A model generated the notes under the pieces. The model saw only the letters and a list, made by a program, of their open reading frames with translations. It was not told the origin of the DNA and ran no database searches. Positions 6,917 through 16,800 of a DNA stretch of 42,934 bases are shown piece after piece. A program made the translations under genes and the position numbers. This DNA is from Candidatus Omnitrophota bacterium (GTDB lineage Bacteria; Omnitrophota; Gorgyraeia; Zapsychrales; Aceulaceae): contig JAKQPK010000045.1 in the NCBI GenBank assembly GCA_029564765.1, positions 1 through 42,934 of the forward strand. The letters run 5' to 3'. Within the stretch, counting starts at the first letter, position 1; every line of letters begins with the position of its first letter.

Positions 6917-7372
6917 ATGAAAAGATCCGTTAATGTGCATAAAGGAGAAGCAACAGCGGGATGTGGTGAGATCATCTTGAAGTCAGATGTTCGCGATACT
7001 TCATGCTTTTGTATCATCGCTCGTGATGCGGCACATAAAATAGGGGCTTTGGCTCACGCTCTTTTTATTCACGGGGGAGCCAAAGAGAAAAAAGACCCTT
7101 TGCTCAACAAGGAAGCCAGACAAGCCATCGACAAGATGCTGTCCAATATGACTTTATTAGGCGCTCAGCCAAAAGATATTGAGGTTGAAATGATCGCCAG
7201 CGAAAATGTCCGACACGATGATCCCGATCAAGATTTTGAAGAAGAGGTGCGGTGTATTTGCGATGTGCTAAAGGAACGCCATATCAAATGTCGCGAACAC
7301 ATTGTTCAGGATATCGGAGCGCATCATGCGGCTTTGGACGTTGAAACAGGTAAGATTTTTTTAGAAGACTAA
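6917..7372 (+). CDS. Divergent CheD-like (glutamine deamidase fold) protein
   Basis: The 151-residue protein follows a GGAGGAG site. It aligns by pattern with CheD, the chemoreceptor glutamine deamidase. C30 in DTSCFC and H47 in GALAHAL have the same 17-residue spacing as the catalytic Cys and His of CheD, and it ends with the family-like DIGAHHAALDVETGKIFLE. Several conserved features are altered: the usual TxGLGSC becomes SDVRDTSC, so the conserved Thr is missing, and the GGA motif is replaced by ASENV. No chemotaxis gene is nearby. It lies 30 bases upstream of an EF-G paralogue and is probably cotranscribed with it. It may be a deamidase acting on a non-chemotaxis target, but activity is uncertain. 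Confidence 0.65.
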   Translation: MKRSVNVHKGEATAGCGEIILKSDVRDTSCFCIIARDAAHKIGALAHALFIHGGAKEKKDPLLNKEARQAIDKMLSNMTLLGAQPKDIEVEMIASENVRHDDPDQDFEEEVRCICDVLKERHIKCREHIVQDIGAHHAALDVETGKIFLED

Positions 7373-7402
7373 AAAGTCTTTTCTTGATGAAAGGATTATC
7401 TT

Positions 7403-9349
7403 ATGGAAGCTAAATTTAAACGTGATATAGCCCTTTTGGGTCATGCGCATGCTGGTAAAACATCTCTGGCGGAAAGCCTTCTGTTTTTTGCTGGAGAAAT
7501 ATCCCGCAAGGGTGATGTCCAAAAAGGGAATTCAACCAGTGATTTTAATGAGGATGAAATTAGTCGCCAAATTTCGATCAATACTAGTCTTTTGACGGCT
7601 CGTTTTCGAGATCATCAGATCCAGATCTTGGATACTCCAGGCTATTCTGATTTTATCGGAGAAACGATATCCGCCCTTAGGGCCGTAGATTCAGCGATCT
7701 TGGTTGTAGACGCTGTTAATGGTGTCGAGACCGGAACAGTTGATATTTGGGAAAAGCTGGAAGATATGAACATGCCTAGGCTTATTTTTATCAATAAAGC
7801 GGATAAGGCTGAGGCAGATGTCGATCAGGTGATCAAAAATCTTCAAGAAGATCTTTCATCAAAAGCGCGTGTTATCAATTTTGCTGACGCGTCCTTCATT
7901 GAGGCTGTGGCAGAAACTGATGATACGTTGATCGAGAAATATTTAGAGCAGGGAAGTTTATCGGCAGATGAAGCTGTTTGCGCTTTGCATAAAGCTGTTT
8001 TGCAAGGGCAGATCTTTCCGATCTTAAGCGGAAGCGCTTTTCTGGATCAGGGTATCAAAGAATTGATGGAAGCTGTCCTGGCTTATCTGCCTTCACCGAT
8101 CGAACATCCGGTGCTGGAAGCCCACATCCCTCATTCTCAAGAGATCAAGCGCATTTTGCCTTCTGAGCAGGCTCCTTTGTCCGGATTTGTTTTTAAGTCG
8201 ATGTTTGATCCACATTTGGGGCATTTGTCCTTGGTCCGCATTCTTAGCGGAACACTTAAACCCAACACGGCCTTTCTCAACGCTAATCAAGGGGCTAAAG
8301 AAACTGTCAGCTCTATCACGATGCTCAAGGGAAAGGAACAGATCGCTGTTTCGCAGGCCAGCTGCGGGGATATTGTCGCGTTGCCAAAATTAAAGAATAC
8401 GCATGCGTGTGATACATTGTGTGAGGATAGGGAACCTGTTGTTTTTGATCCGATCACTTTTCCAGAACCTTCCATTTCTGCTTCTGTCAAGCCTAAGACG
8501 CGTGCGGATGAAGAAAAAATATCCACAAGCCTGCATAGGCTTTGTGAGGAGGATCATACGTTTCGCGTGCATCGGGATAACGACACCAAAGAGCTTATTG
8601 TTTCTGGGGTTGGAGATCTGCATCTTAAGGTTATTTTAGAACGCATGAAAAGCCGTTATCATGTGGATGTGGATTTAGGAACGCCTAAAGTTTCTTATCG
8701 TGAAGCGATCACAAAAACGGCGCGGGCACGTTATCGTTATAAAAAACAGTCGGGTGGGCGGGGGCAGTATGGCGATGTGGAGCTTGAGCTCTCTCCTTTG
8801 CCGCGCGAAGGGCAAGAGTTTGAGTTTGTGGACAAGATTTTTGGTGGAGCGATCCCCAAAAGTTATGTCCCTTCAGTAGAAAAGGGCGTGCGACAAGCTT
8901 TTCATGACGGTATCTTGGCTGGATACCCGATGATGAATGTTCGTGTTACCGTTCTCGATGGATCCTATCATGATGTTGATTCTTCGGACATGGCGTTCCA
9001 GATCGCTGCGGCTATGGCATTTAAGGAAGCCGCCAAGTTGGCCGCAGCGGTTATTTTAGAGCCGATCATGGAGACGAGTATTATTATTCCTGATGAGTTT
9101 GTAGGTCAAGTGACCAAGGATATCAGTTCTCGCCGTGGAAAGATCATGGGCTCAGATTCTAAAGGAAAAAGCCAGACCATCAAAGCGCTGATGCCCTTGA
9201 CGGAAATGTTTAGATACGCCACGGACCTTCGTTCGGTGACAGCGGGGCGAGGGCATTACACGATGAAGTTCTCGCATTATGAGCGAGCGTCGGAAAAGGT
9301 AGCAGCGCAGGTGATCGCTGAGCGCCAGCATATCAGAAAAGAATCATAG
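7403..9349 (+). CDS. Elongation factor G-like GTPase (EF-G paralogue)
   Basis: At 648 residues this is shorter than ordinary EF-G (about 690-700). The GTPase domain shows the P-loop GHAHAGKT (13-20), DTPGY, NKAD in place of the usual NKxD form NKMD, and SGSA. The switch I region reads DEISRQISINTS rather than ERGITI, which is typical of EF-G-like paralogues rather than the main translocase. Domain II (FVFKSMFDPHLGHLSLVRILSG), domain III, the domain IV stretch SGGRGQYGDVELE and the C-terminal EIIxP-like region (LEPIMETSIIIPDEFVGQVTKDISSRRG) are all present. It follows the CheD-like gene by 30 bases and ends at an intrinsic terminator. It may act in ribosome recycling, rescue or stress translation, or as a second EF-G; sequence alone cannot decide. 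Confidence 0.88.
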   Translation: MEAKFKRDIALLGHAHAGKTSLAESLLFFAGEISRKGDVQKGNSTSDFNEDEISRQISINTSLLTARFRDHQIQILDTPGYSDFIGETISALRAVDSAILVVDAVNGVETGTVDIWEKLEDMNMPRLIFINKADKAEADVDQVIKNLQEDLSSKARVINFADASFIEAVAETDDTLIEKYLEQGSLSADEAVCALHKAVLQGQIFPILSGSAFLDQGIKELMEAVLAYLPSPIEHPVLEAHIPHSQEIKRILPSEQAPLSGFVFKSMFDPHLGHLSLVRILSGTLKPNTAFLNANQGAKETVSSITMLKGKEQIAVSQASCGDIVALPKLKNTHACDTLCEDREPVVFDPITFPEPSISASVKPKTRADEEKISTSLHRLCEEDHTFRVHRDNDTKELIVSGVGDLHLKVILERMKSRYHVDVDLGTPKVSYREAITKTARARYRYKKQSGGRGQYGDVELELSPLPREGQEFEFVDKIFGGAIPKSYVPSVEKGVRQAFHDGILAGYPMMNVRVTVLDGSYHDVDSSDMAFQIAAAMAFKEAAKLAAAVILEPIMETSIIIPDEFVGQVTKDISSRRGKIMGSDSKGKSQTIKALMPLTEMFRYATDLRSVTAGRGHYTMKFSHYERASEKVAAQVIAERQHIRKES

Positions 9350-9368
9350 GGCAAGTTTTGTAAGAAGG

Positions 9369-9411
9369 AATCAGGGCGAGCTGTTTTTTTCATGGCTTGC
9401 CCTGATTTTTT
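9369..9411 (+). terminator. Intrinsic terminator after the EF-G-like gene
   Basis: A 13-bp stem (9369-9381 with 9395-9407, one G-U pair) around CAGGGC/GCCCTG is closed by a T-rich loop and followed by a T run. It lies 20 bases after the EF-G-like stop and should end that transcript. Confidence 0.85.
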
Positions 9412-9425
9412 CGTGCAATATTTTC

Positions 9426-9454
9426 TTGTCCCACTGTTGACAAAAGAGTAAAAT
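9426..9454 (+). promoter_or_regulatory. Promoter placing transcription start at the ATG (leaderless)
   Basis: TTGTCC (9426-9431), a 17-base spacer and TAAAAT (9449-9454) form a sigma70-type promoter. Only seven bases separate the -10 from ATG 9462, so the mRNA should begin at or next to the start codon. No Shine-Dalgarno site is present. Confidence 0.6.
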
Positions 9455-9461
9455 ACATCCC

Positions 9462-9938
9462 ATGCCAGCGGTTCAAGAGTTTCGTAAACTTCTTCATAGG
9501 GTTCAGTTCCTTCACGTGGCGACTGCTTCACGCGATGGGCAGCCAAATGCTGTTCCCAAGCTTATTTTAGCGGTCGATGATGATGCTGTTTATTTGGTTG
9601 ATTGCACGATCGGTAAGACCTGGGAGAACCTAAAGCGAGATCCAAAAGTGTCGTTATCTTTTGTGGATGAAGAGTCCTTGAAGGGCTACCAGATCAACGG
9701 GAATGCGGTTGTCTTGGAAGGCGAGAAGATAACGCCTGAGCTGAGAAAGCTCTTGGAGGAAAAAGAAGTAGCCCTTACTGTCAAGCGGATCCTAAGCGGT
9801 ATTCATACAAAGAAAAAACATGAAGATTTTGAAATGGGCATGTCCGATAAATTTGTTGTTTTTAAGGTAGATCTTTTAGAGGTTGTTGAGGTTGGTTATA
9901 AGGGGAATTTGCAGCGGCAGGCGTTAAGAAAAAAATAA
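9462..9938 (+). CDS. Pyridoxamine 5'-phosphate oxidase-like flavin-binding protein
   Basis: This 158-residue protein has the split-barrel PNPOx-like pattern: HVATASRDGQPNAVPKLI near the N-terminus, AVYLVDCTIGKTWENLKRDPKVSLSFVD (the NL..dP.v segment) and GYQINGNAVVLEG. Such proteins bind FMN, F420 or heme and often act as small cytoplasmic oxidoreductases; the cofactor is not certain here. The start has no ribosome site and probably lies at the 5' end of a leaderless transcript. A terminator precedes it, and a lipoprotein gene follows by 24 bases. Confidence 0.85.
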   Translation: MPAVQEFRKLLHRVQFLHVATASRDGQPNAVPKLILAVDDDAVYLVDCTIGKTWENLKRDPKVSLSFVDEESLKGYQINGNAVVLEGEKITPELRKLLEEKEVALTVKRILSGIHTKKKHEDFEMGMSDKFVVFKVDLLEVVEVGYKGNLQRQALRKK

Positions 9939-9962
9939 TGATCTTATGGAAAGGAGTTCATC

Positions 9963-10154
9963 ATGAAAAGGATCGTGTGCGCGATGATGCTTCTTGCTCT
10001 GACAGGATGCATGTTCATTGTGCGAGAAGAGCAAAATGTTAAAAGTGTTGGCATCAGCAAACAAGACGCTCAAGAGCGTATCCAAGCTCTTGACGCGACA
10101 GAAGAGAGCAGGAAGGCGGGCGTTTGGCCATTTTTAGAGAAGAACAAAAAATAA
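9963..10154 (+). CDS. Small lipoprotein
   Basis: An AAGGAG site precedes ATG 9963. The 63-residue product starts with a lipoprotein signal (MKRIVCAMMLLALTGC); the lipobox LTGC predicts lipidation of C16. The mature part is short and highly charged, with no domain I recognise. An envelope location is likely. Its stop is 11 bases before the next gene, which also encodes an exported protein, so the two may act together. Confidence 0.75.
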   Translation: MKRIVCAMMLLALTGCMFIVREEQNVKSVGISKQDAQERIQALDATEESRKAGVWPFLEKNKK

Positions 10155-10165
10155 AAGGATCAGCG

Positions 10166-10525
10166 ATGATTGCCTTGCGTCGTCAAGCAATAGGCTTGTT
10201 TTTCGTCTTTTTCTGCATCCTGGCTCTTTCCGTAAACGTTTTCGCGCAGCCAGACCAGGCTCCTGCAGCCCAAGGCGGTGATGTTCCCGAGGGTATGGAG
10301 GTCATCCAAGTAACTGGTGGATATCGGTTGATCGTCCCCCAGGGAGCCAAGACAAGACGGGTAGGCGCGCAGATCATCGTTGAGGGAGATAAAGAATATT
10401 ATTCACGACGGTTTTATGAACTGTCAGGTGAGATTGTTGATCTCAAAGCTCAGGTCGAAGAACTTAAGCGCCAGGTAGGCGAGCTTAAGAAAAATGCTCA
10501 GGAAACAAAGGCGGAAAGGCATTAA
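10166..10525 (+). CDS. Exported coiled-coil protein of unknown function
   Basis: I choose ATG 10166, after AAAAGGATCAGCG, over an upstream in-frame start that overlaps the lipoprotein gene and would precede the signal peptide. The 119-residue product has a signal peptide with a cut after NVFA, a Pro/Ala/Gly-rich stretch, a compact beta-like segment (GGYRLIVPQGAKTRRVGAQIIVEG) and a C-terminal heptad coiled coil from about 85 to the end. It is probably periplasmic and perhaps anchored by oligomerisation. It pairs with the lipoprotein gene just upstream. I do not recognise the family. Confidence 0.7.
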   Translation: MIALRRQAIGLFFVFFCILALSVNVFAQPDQAPAAQGGDVPEGMEVIQVTGGYRLIVPQGAKTRRVGAQIIVEGDKEYYSRRFYELSGEIVDLKAQVEELKRQVGELKKNAQETKAERH

Positions 10526-10563
10526 GATCTTTTTAGGGACGTTATCGTGCGCTTAAAAATCCA

Positions 10564-10591
10564 TTGCTTTAAGAACAGAAACATTTATAAT
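10564..10591 (+). promoter_or_regulatory. Promoter of the TPR-SPOR/miaA/hflX unit
   Basis: TTGCTT (10564-10569), a 16-base spacer and a perfect TATAAT (10586-10591) lie just upstream of the TPR-SPOR gene. Transcription should start near 10598. Confidence 0.6.
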
Positions 10592-10631
10592 GAAGCCTCT
10601 CTTGTTAATGTAAAAACGAATGGCTACTGAT

Positions 10632-11402
10632 ATGAAAAGAAATCATTTGATCCTGACCACTATTTTGTTGTCTGTTGGCTTGAGCATTCTTAGCCCAGCG
10701 CGTGTTTTTGCGTCCTTGGAAGATGTTAAAACAGCGGTTTTGCAAGAAGATTTCTCTGCGGTTATGGATTTATGCGAGAAGGCTTTAAGAAAGAATGTTG
10801 GCGATGAAGAAGAAATGTTTTTGTATTATCTAGCTTTAAGTCAGCTGTATCTTGGGGAGAACGATAAGGCTCGGGGTAATTTTCAGAAGATCATCGACGG
10901 AACTAAGGACATGGACCTTTATGATCAAGCTTCGGTCGGTGTCATCAGCTCCTACGATATTGCCGGCGATTATCGTGAAGCCCTCAAACGAGCTCATCAG
11001 CTATTAATGCAAAGACCCGGCTCTAACTATCTGAGCTTAGTGTATTTGAAGATCGCGCGTGCCAACCTCAAGCTTCGCAATTGGGAGCCTGCGCGACGCT
11101 ATCTAAGAAAGATCATGGTTGATTTCCCGGATAGTCTTGAGGCGTATACAGCAAAGCAGCTTTTGGAAGAGAAGCAATTTTTTACGGTTCAGGTTGGCGC
11201 TTTTTTAAGCCAGGAGCGGGCCCAGCAACTCATGGAAGACCTCAAAGTACGCGGATATTATGGGTATATGGTGCAAACAGAAGATAAAAAAGGAAATAAA
11301 TTCTACCGCGTGCGTGTTGGCGAGCTCGCCTCATTGGACGCGGCCAAGAAATTAAAAGAAAAATTATCAACGCTTGGCTATCCCACCCTGATCTATCCTT
11401 AA
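10632..11402 (+). CDS. Exported TPR-SPOR domain protein
   Basis: Either ATG 10620 or ATG 10632 can start this frame. I prefer 10632 because it begins the signal peptide directly (MKRNHLILTTILLSVGL, cut after VFA); neither has a clear ribosome site. The 256-residue product has two or three TPR-like helical pairs from about 30 to 175 (LALSQLYLGENDKARGNFQKI; LVYLKIARANLKLRNWEPARRYLRKI). A C-terminal SPOR domain runs from FFTVQVGAFLSQERAQ to GYPTLIYP. SPOR domains bind denuded peptidoglycan at division sites, so a periplasmic cell-wall or division role is likely. miaA begins seven bases downstream. Confidence 0.85.
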   Translation: MKRNHLILTTILLSVGLSILSPARVFASLEDVKTAVLQEDFSAVMDLCEKALRKNVGDEEEMFLYYLALSQLYLGENDKARGNFQKIIDGTKDMDLYDQASVGVISSYDIAGDYREALKRAHQLLMQRPGSNYLSLVYLKIARANLKLRNWEPARRYLRKIMVDFPDSLEAYTAKQLLEEKQFFTVQVGAFLSQERAQQLMEDLKVRGYYGYMVQTEDKKGNKFYRVRVGELASLDAAKKLKEKLSTLGYPTLIYP

Positions 11403-11409
11403 ACCGCGC

Positions 11410-12351
11410 ATGCGTAAAAAACTTATTTTTATTGTTGGCCCCACCGCCTCAGGGAAGACGGATGTTGCTTTATGTTTGGCTAAGAGGTTAGACGCGGAAA
11501 TCGTTTCCTGTGACGCGATGCAAGTCTACAAAGAGATTTCGATCTTAACAGCTAAACCGTCAGCGCAAGCTTTAAGATCGGTCAAACATCATCTGATCAA
11601 CACGATCTCTGTGAGCGAGGATTTTGATGTTTCTATCTTTCGTACGAAAGTTCTTGCAGCTATTAAGACCATTGAGCGAAAAAAGAAGATCCCTTTGATC
11701 GTTGGGGGAAGCGGTTTGTACATGGCGATCTTGCTTGACGGTATCTTTAAAGAAAAGCGTAATAGTTCTTATGCTCTCGTGCGTCAACGTATTGAACAGG
11801 AGATCAAAGAGTTTGGGCTTGAGGCTGTTTACGCTCGGTTGCAACGTGTGGATCCTGCTGCTGCTTTTAAGATTCATGTTCATGACGCAAGAAGGATCAT
11901 CCGCGCTTTGGAAGTTTATGAGACCCAGGGAAAGCCGATAAGCGTTCTTAAGCAAAAGCGCAAAGGCTTATGGAGCACCCACGATGTGGCTGCCTTTGTG
12001 ATCTCGTTCGATCGCGATGTTCTGTATGCCCGCATTAACGCGAGGGTTGAACAGATGTTCGCTTCTGGTGCGGTCGATGAGATCCAAAAGATAAGCAAGA
12101 AATCTATTAGCCAGACCGCCTTAGGCATTATCGGCCTTAAAGAGATCAGACAGGTGTTAGGAGGGAAAATAACTCAAGCACAGGCGAAAGAGATCATTCA
12201 AAGGAATACTCGGCGTTACGCGAAACGACAACTCACCTGGCTTCGCAAGGATCCTCGCCTGACATGGGTCAAGGCTGGAGCCATGGAAGATGCCGACCAA
12301 ATAGCAGATAAAATATTAGATATATTGAGGAAAGCGAGGAGAGATGACTGA
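11410..12351 (+). CDS. miaA: tRNA dimethylallyltransferase MiaA
   Basis: The 313-residue product matches the usual MiaA length. It adds a dimethylallyl group to A37 of tRNAs that read codons beginning with U. Visible motifs are the P-loop GPTASGKT (10-17), IVSCDAMQVYKE with the catalytic Asp near 35, TAKPS, HHLINTIS, GGSGLYM (99-105) and the C-terminal RNTRRYAKRQLTWLR. The start lacks an obvious Shine-Dalgarno site, so coupling to the SPOR gene seven bases upstream is plausible. Its end overlaps hflX by eight bases. The miaA-hflX pairing is common, though hfq, often between them, is absent. Confidence 0.97.
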   Translation: MRKKLIFIVGPTASGKTDVALCLAKRLDAEIVSCDAMQVYKEISILTAKPSAQALRSVKHHLINTISVSEDFDVSIFRTKVLAAIKTIERKKKIPLIVGGSGLYMAILLDGIFKEKRNSSYALVRQRIEQEIKEFGLEAVYARLQRVDPAAAFKIHVHDARRIIRALEVYETQGKPISVLKQKRKGLWSTHDVAAFVISFDRDVLYARINARVEQMFASGAVDEIQKISKKSISQTALGIIGLKEIRQVLGGKITQAQAKEIIQRNTRRYAKRQLTWLRKDPRLTWVKAGAMEDADQIADKILDILRKARRDD

Positions 12352-13576
12352 GCGTGCACTATTAGTGATCATTACTTTTCGCAAAGGTCATGATTGGCCT
12401 ATTAAGGATATCGCAGATGAATTGAACAGCCTTGTTGTTTCTTGCGGCGCTGAAGTTATAGACATTGTTTTATGCAAGAATATTGATCCCAACCCGAGTT
12501 CTTTGATCGGCGAGGGCAAGGTCAAGGAGATCGCAGAAGTTTGTCTTAATAAAGATATTGATGTTGTGATCTTTAGTGAGGACCTGAAAGGGAATCAGCA
12601 ACGTAATCTGGAAGAAGTTTTTGAGACAAAGACCATTGACCGCACGGAATTGATCCTCGATATTTTCGCCCGCAGGGCGGTTTCACAAGAAGGAAAGATG
12701 CAGGTAGAACTAGCGCAGCTGGAATATCTTTTGCCCCGGCTTACGGGCAAAGGTGTCGAAATGTCCAGGCCTGGAGGCGGGATCGGAACATTAGGCCCTG
12801 GCGAAACAAAGTTGGAAGCTGATCGTCGACGGATCAATCAGCGTATTTCAAAGCTCAAGCATGAGCTTAGCGAGGTCGCGAAGTCCAGAAAATTAAAACG
12901 TAAAAAACGTCAGGACAGCAAGACCCCAGCCATTTCTTTGGTTGGTTATACCAACGCAGGGAAGTCGACACTGCTTAATCTTTTGACAGACGCCCACCAA
13001 GAGACCAAAGACGGCCTTTTTACAACGCTGGACCCTTTGTCGCGTCAATATATCCTTCCTAACCAGCAAAAGGTTATTTTTTCTGACACAGTTGGTTTCA
13101 TGCATCGCCTTCCCCACAAACTGATCGAAGCGTTCAAGGCAACCTTAGAAGAGGTATCGGAAGCAGACCTGTTGTTGCATGTTGTTGATGTGAGTCATCC
13201 AAAATTTCGTGATTATCATGAATCTGTTCTTGAGGTTCTCAAGGAGCTTGGCGCTGATAAAAAACCTGTTGTCACAGTTTTCAATAAGATCGACAAGGTG
13301 GCAGACCATCACGAGCTGGAGAATCTCACGGATAGCTTTGAACACGCTGTTTTTATTTCTGCGAAGACAGGTGATAATTTAGGAACGCTCATTTTGCGTA
13401 TCCAAGACCTAATAGGCGAATCATTGGTAGAAGTTTCTGCGGATCTTCCCTTGAATCGGATGGACCTTATCAATCTTATTCACAAGCATGGGCATATGCG
13501 TAGCATTGAATACCTTTCTGACCGGATCCATGTTTGTGCAACGGTTCCCCCCAGGATCGCTGATAAGTTGCGATAA
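12344..13576 (+). CDS. hflX: Ribosome-associated GTPase HflX
   Basis: This 410-residue protein has the HflX N-terminal domain (SSLIGEGKVKEIAE; QLEYLLPRLTGKG; RPGGGIGTLGPGETKLEADRR), a basic helical linker, and a G domain with P-loop GYTNAGKS from residue 201, DTVGF, and NKID. HflX binds the large ribosomal subunit and splits stalled 70S ribosomes after heat stress. The start overlaps the end of miaA, so translation is coupled; AGGAGAG lies just upstream. A weak hairpin, GTTTTC-TGTA-GAAAAC, lies about 45 bases after the stop, but no strong terminator is visible. Confidence 0.97.
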   Translation: MTERALLVIITFRKGHDWPIKDIADELNSLVVSCGAEVIDIVLCKNIDPNPSSLIGEGKVKEIAEVCLNKDIDVVIFSEDLKGNQQRNLEEVFETKTIDRTELILDIFARRAVSQEGKMQVELAQLEYLLPRLTGKGVEMSRPGGGIGTLGPGETKLEADRRRINQRISKLKHELSEVAKSRKLKRKKRQDSKTPAISLVGYTNAGKSTLLNLLTDAHQETKDGLFTTLDPLSRQYILPNQQKVIFSDTVGFMHRLPHKLIEAFKATLEEVSEADLLLHVVDVSHPKFRDYHESVLEVLKELGADKKPVVTVFNKIDKVADHHELENLTDSFEHAVFISAKTGDNLGTLILRIQDLIGESLVEVSADLPLNRMDLINLIHKHGHMRSIEYLSDRIHVCATVPPRIADKLR

Positions 13577-13662
13577 GATTTCTTTAAGATTTCTATAAAC
13601 CGTTGCTATTCATTTAGTTATGTTTTCTGTAGAAAACGCTACCTTGTCTTTTTGTAAAAAAG

Positions 13663-13690
13663 TTGAAATTCACGAATAATAGGGTATACT
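13663..13690 (+). promoter_or_regulatory. Promoter of the giant repeat protein
   Basis: TTGAAA (13663-13668), a 16-base spacer and TATACT (13685-13690) predict a start near 13697 and a leader of about 105 bases. In the leader, AATCCAC (13699-13705) can pair with GTGGATT (13744-13750), enclosing a small GAAAG/CTTTC hairpin. An AGAGAGGC site precedes ATG 13803. The leader may stabilise a long mRNA. Confidence 0.5.
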
Positions 13691-13802
13691 TTCATTGCAA
13701 TCCACTACCACGGAAAGAGATTCTTTCAGAGAACATTCTTAACGTGGATTTTACACTTAGTTAAAAATTAAAGATTTTTACATCTTAAAAGAGAGGCAAA
13801 AA

Positions 13803-16800
13803 ATGAGAAAGAATTTATGCAAGAAATTTTTAACATGCTTATTCGTAGCGATGTTTGCATTGGGCTTTGCCCATGTGGCATCAGCTGCCAATATCCTTGC
13901 AAATCCCGGATTTGAAAATGGGATCAATGCTTGGAATGTCGCTGGAACAGGCTGGCAGGCCCAAGGCACGGTTGTCCATAGTGGATCGTCCGCTGCTGAA
14001 AATACGATCCCAAGTCTTGCGAGCGCGGGACACTACGGTTCTCTTTCTCAAACATTCTCTGCAGTTCCTGGAACGACCTATTACGCGACCCTTTATGCGC
14101 AAACTATCATTGCCCCTCTTTCAACAGCAAACGCAGGCTTACAGATCGCATTTCTTAATTCTAATGGAACCGTTATTGATTATTATCAAGACAGCATCGG
14201 AGGAACAACAGGTTGGCGCCAGCTGTATGTTGCCAAACCAGCTCCTGCCGGAACTGTTGAGGTAAGATTTCAGGCTTATGTATTCGCTATGCAGGGAGAC
14301 ACCTTAGCGGTTGGCGGAAAAGCATATTTTGATGATGCTGTATTAGATACAAATTATATCGCGCCACCGACACATCCTTTTGGCCTTTATAATCCTAGTT
14401 TTGACAACGGTCTTCATGATTGGTGGCAGAATGGTCCGAATTGGACCATTGAAACAGCGCAGCCCCACTCAGCTCCTTATTCGGCAAAGAACACGATAGG
14501 AACGATCCCTGGCTATGATTATATGGCAGACCTTGCTCAAGATGAACCTGTTGCAGTGGGACAATCCGTCTATGCGACATTAAGAGTGAAGACAGCTATT
14601 AATCCTTCTTCCAGTGCTCAGGCCGGGGTAATCGTCGATTTCTTAAACGCTAACCGCCAGCCTATTGCGGGAACAGAGGTTCAGAATACCGTTGGGGGGA
14701 ATACGCCATGGTCTTTGATGTATGTGACCGCGGTAGTTCCTTCAGGTGCTGCTTACGTACGATTTCGTGCATTCGTTTTTGCGAGCCAAAACGATCCTTT
14801 AGCCGTTGGTGGTATCGCGTATTTTGATGATGGTGTTCTCTCAACAACATATATCGCGCCTCCTAATAATAGCCAGCTTGTTAATCCTGGCTTTGAGAAC
14901 GGGTTAAATGGTTGGAGTTTAGCAGAGCCGTATGTTGTTAATGGGACTCCAGCAACATGGAGTTTGGAAACAGCCGCGCCTTTTGCTGGAATCCGTTCAG
15001 CAAAGAACACGATCAATATTACTAGCCTTCATGCGAACGCAACTAGTTATTATACGACATCCAGCCAGACATTAAGCGCGACCCCTGGAACAACGTATTA
15101 TACGACCCTTCATGCGAAAACAGCGATTAGTCCAGTATCTCAAGCGCAAGCTGGATTGTTAGTGGAATTTTTAGGATCGGGAGGAGTTGTTTTATCAAGC
15201 GCCCAAGATACGATTGGCGGCAACACAAGCTGGAAACAGCTTTATGTGGCGGCAGCAGCACCGGCGGGCACAACCCAGATCCGATATAGCTGCATGGTTT
15301 CGGCTGCCAAGACTGATACAGCAGCGCATAATGGCGTAGCCTATTTTGATGAAGCGATCTTGAGTACGACCTATATTGCTCCTCCAGGAGGAAGCCAACT
15401 TGTCAACCCCGGATTTGAGAATGGGTTAAATGGCTGGAGCGTGACAGAGCCTTACCTTGTTAGCGGTGCTCCGGCAACATGGAGCTTGGAAACAGCCGCG
15501 CCTTTTGCTGGAACTTATTCAGCAAAGAACACGATCAATATCAACAATCTTCATGCTAACGCGACCAGCTATTACGCGACCGTAAGCCAAACATTTAACA
15601 CTACGCCTGGAACAACCTATTACGCAACAGCCCAGGCCAAGACCTCTATTAATTCTTCTTCTCAAGCTCAGGCCGGGATCTTGATCGAATTTTTGGACGC
15701 CTCTAATAATGTTATTTCTGGATCGGGCGCTCAGGATACGATCGGCGGGACTACAAGCTGGGATCTGCTTTATGCGAGCGCTGTCGCACCAGCGAATGCC
15801 GTCAAGGTTCGTTATGCCAACATGGTTTCCGCATCAAAAACAGATCTTGCTGCTCACGGCGGTCAAGTTTATTTTGATGCGAATGTTTTTGGAACGACTT
15901 ATATCGCGCCTCCTAACAATAGTCAGCTTGTCAACCCCGGATTTGAGAACGGCTTGAATGGATGGAGCGCAACAGAGCCTTATCTTGTTAGCGGTGCTCC
16001 GGCAACATGGAGTCTGGAATCGGCATCGCCTTTTGTCGGTCTCTATTCAGCAAAAAATACTATCAACATCACCAATCTCGATCCACTCGCTACGGATTAT
16101 TACGCAACCGTAAGCCAGACATTTATTACAACGCCAGGGACAACGTTTTACGCGACAGCGAACGCCAAGACAGCGATCAGTCCAACATCTCAGGCCCAAG
16201 CAGGGATCTTGGTCGAATTTCTTGATGTGAACAGTAACGTCCTTTCCTCCTTTCAGGATACGATCGGTGGGACAACAAATTGGCAGCAGCTTTATGTTGC
16301 CGCGACCGCGCCAACAGGAACGATACAAATTCGCTATAGCTGTATGATATCAGCTCTTAAGACAGATGTTGCGGCCCATAATGGCGTTGCTTATTTTGAT
16401 GAAAATATCCTGAGCACCAACTATATCGCGCCTCCAGGAGGAAGCCAGCTTGTCAATCCAGGATTTGAAAATGGTCTCAATGGCTGGGATATTGGTGAGC
16501 CGTATTTGACAAGCGGAACCCCAACAACATGGGGACTTGAGCTAACATCGCCATTCGCGGGAAGCTATTCTGCTAAAAATGTCATCAATATCACCAACCT
16601 TGATCCTGCGGCCCCGTCGTACTATGCGACCTCAAGCCAGACCCTAAGCGTTAATCCGGGGACGACTTATTATGCCACGCTTTACGCGAAGACAGCGATC
16701 AATCCGTCGTCTCAAGCCCAGGCAGGGCTCTTGATCGAATTTTTGGATTCTGCAGGTAATGTTGTTGCGGGCTCCAGCGGTCAAGACACGATCGGTGGTA

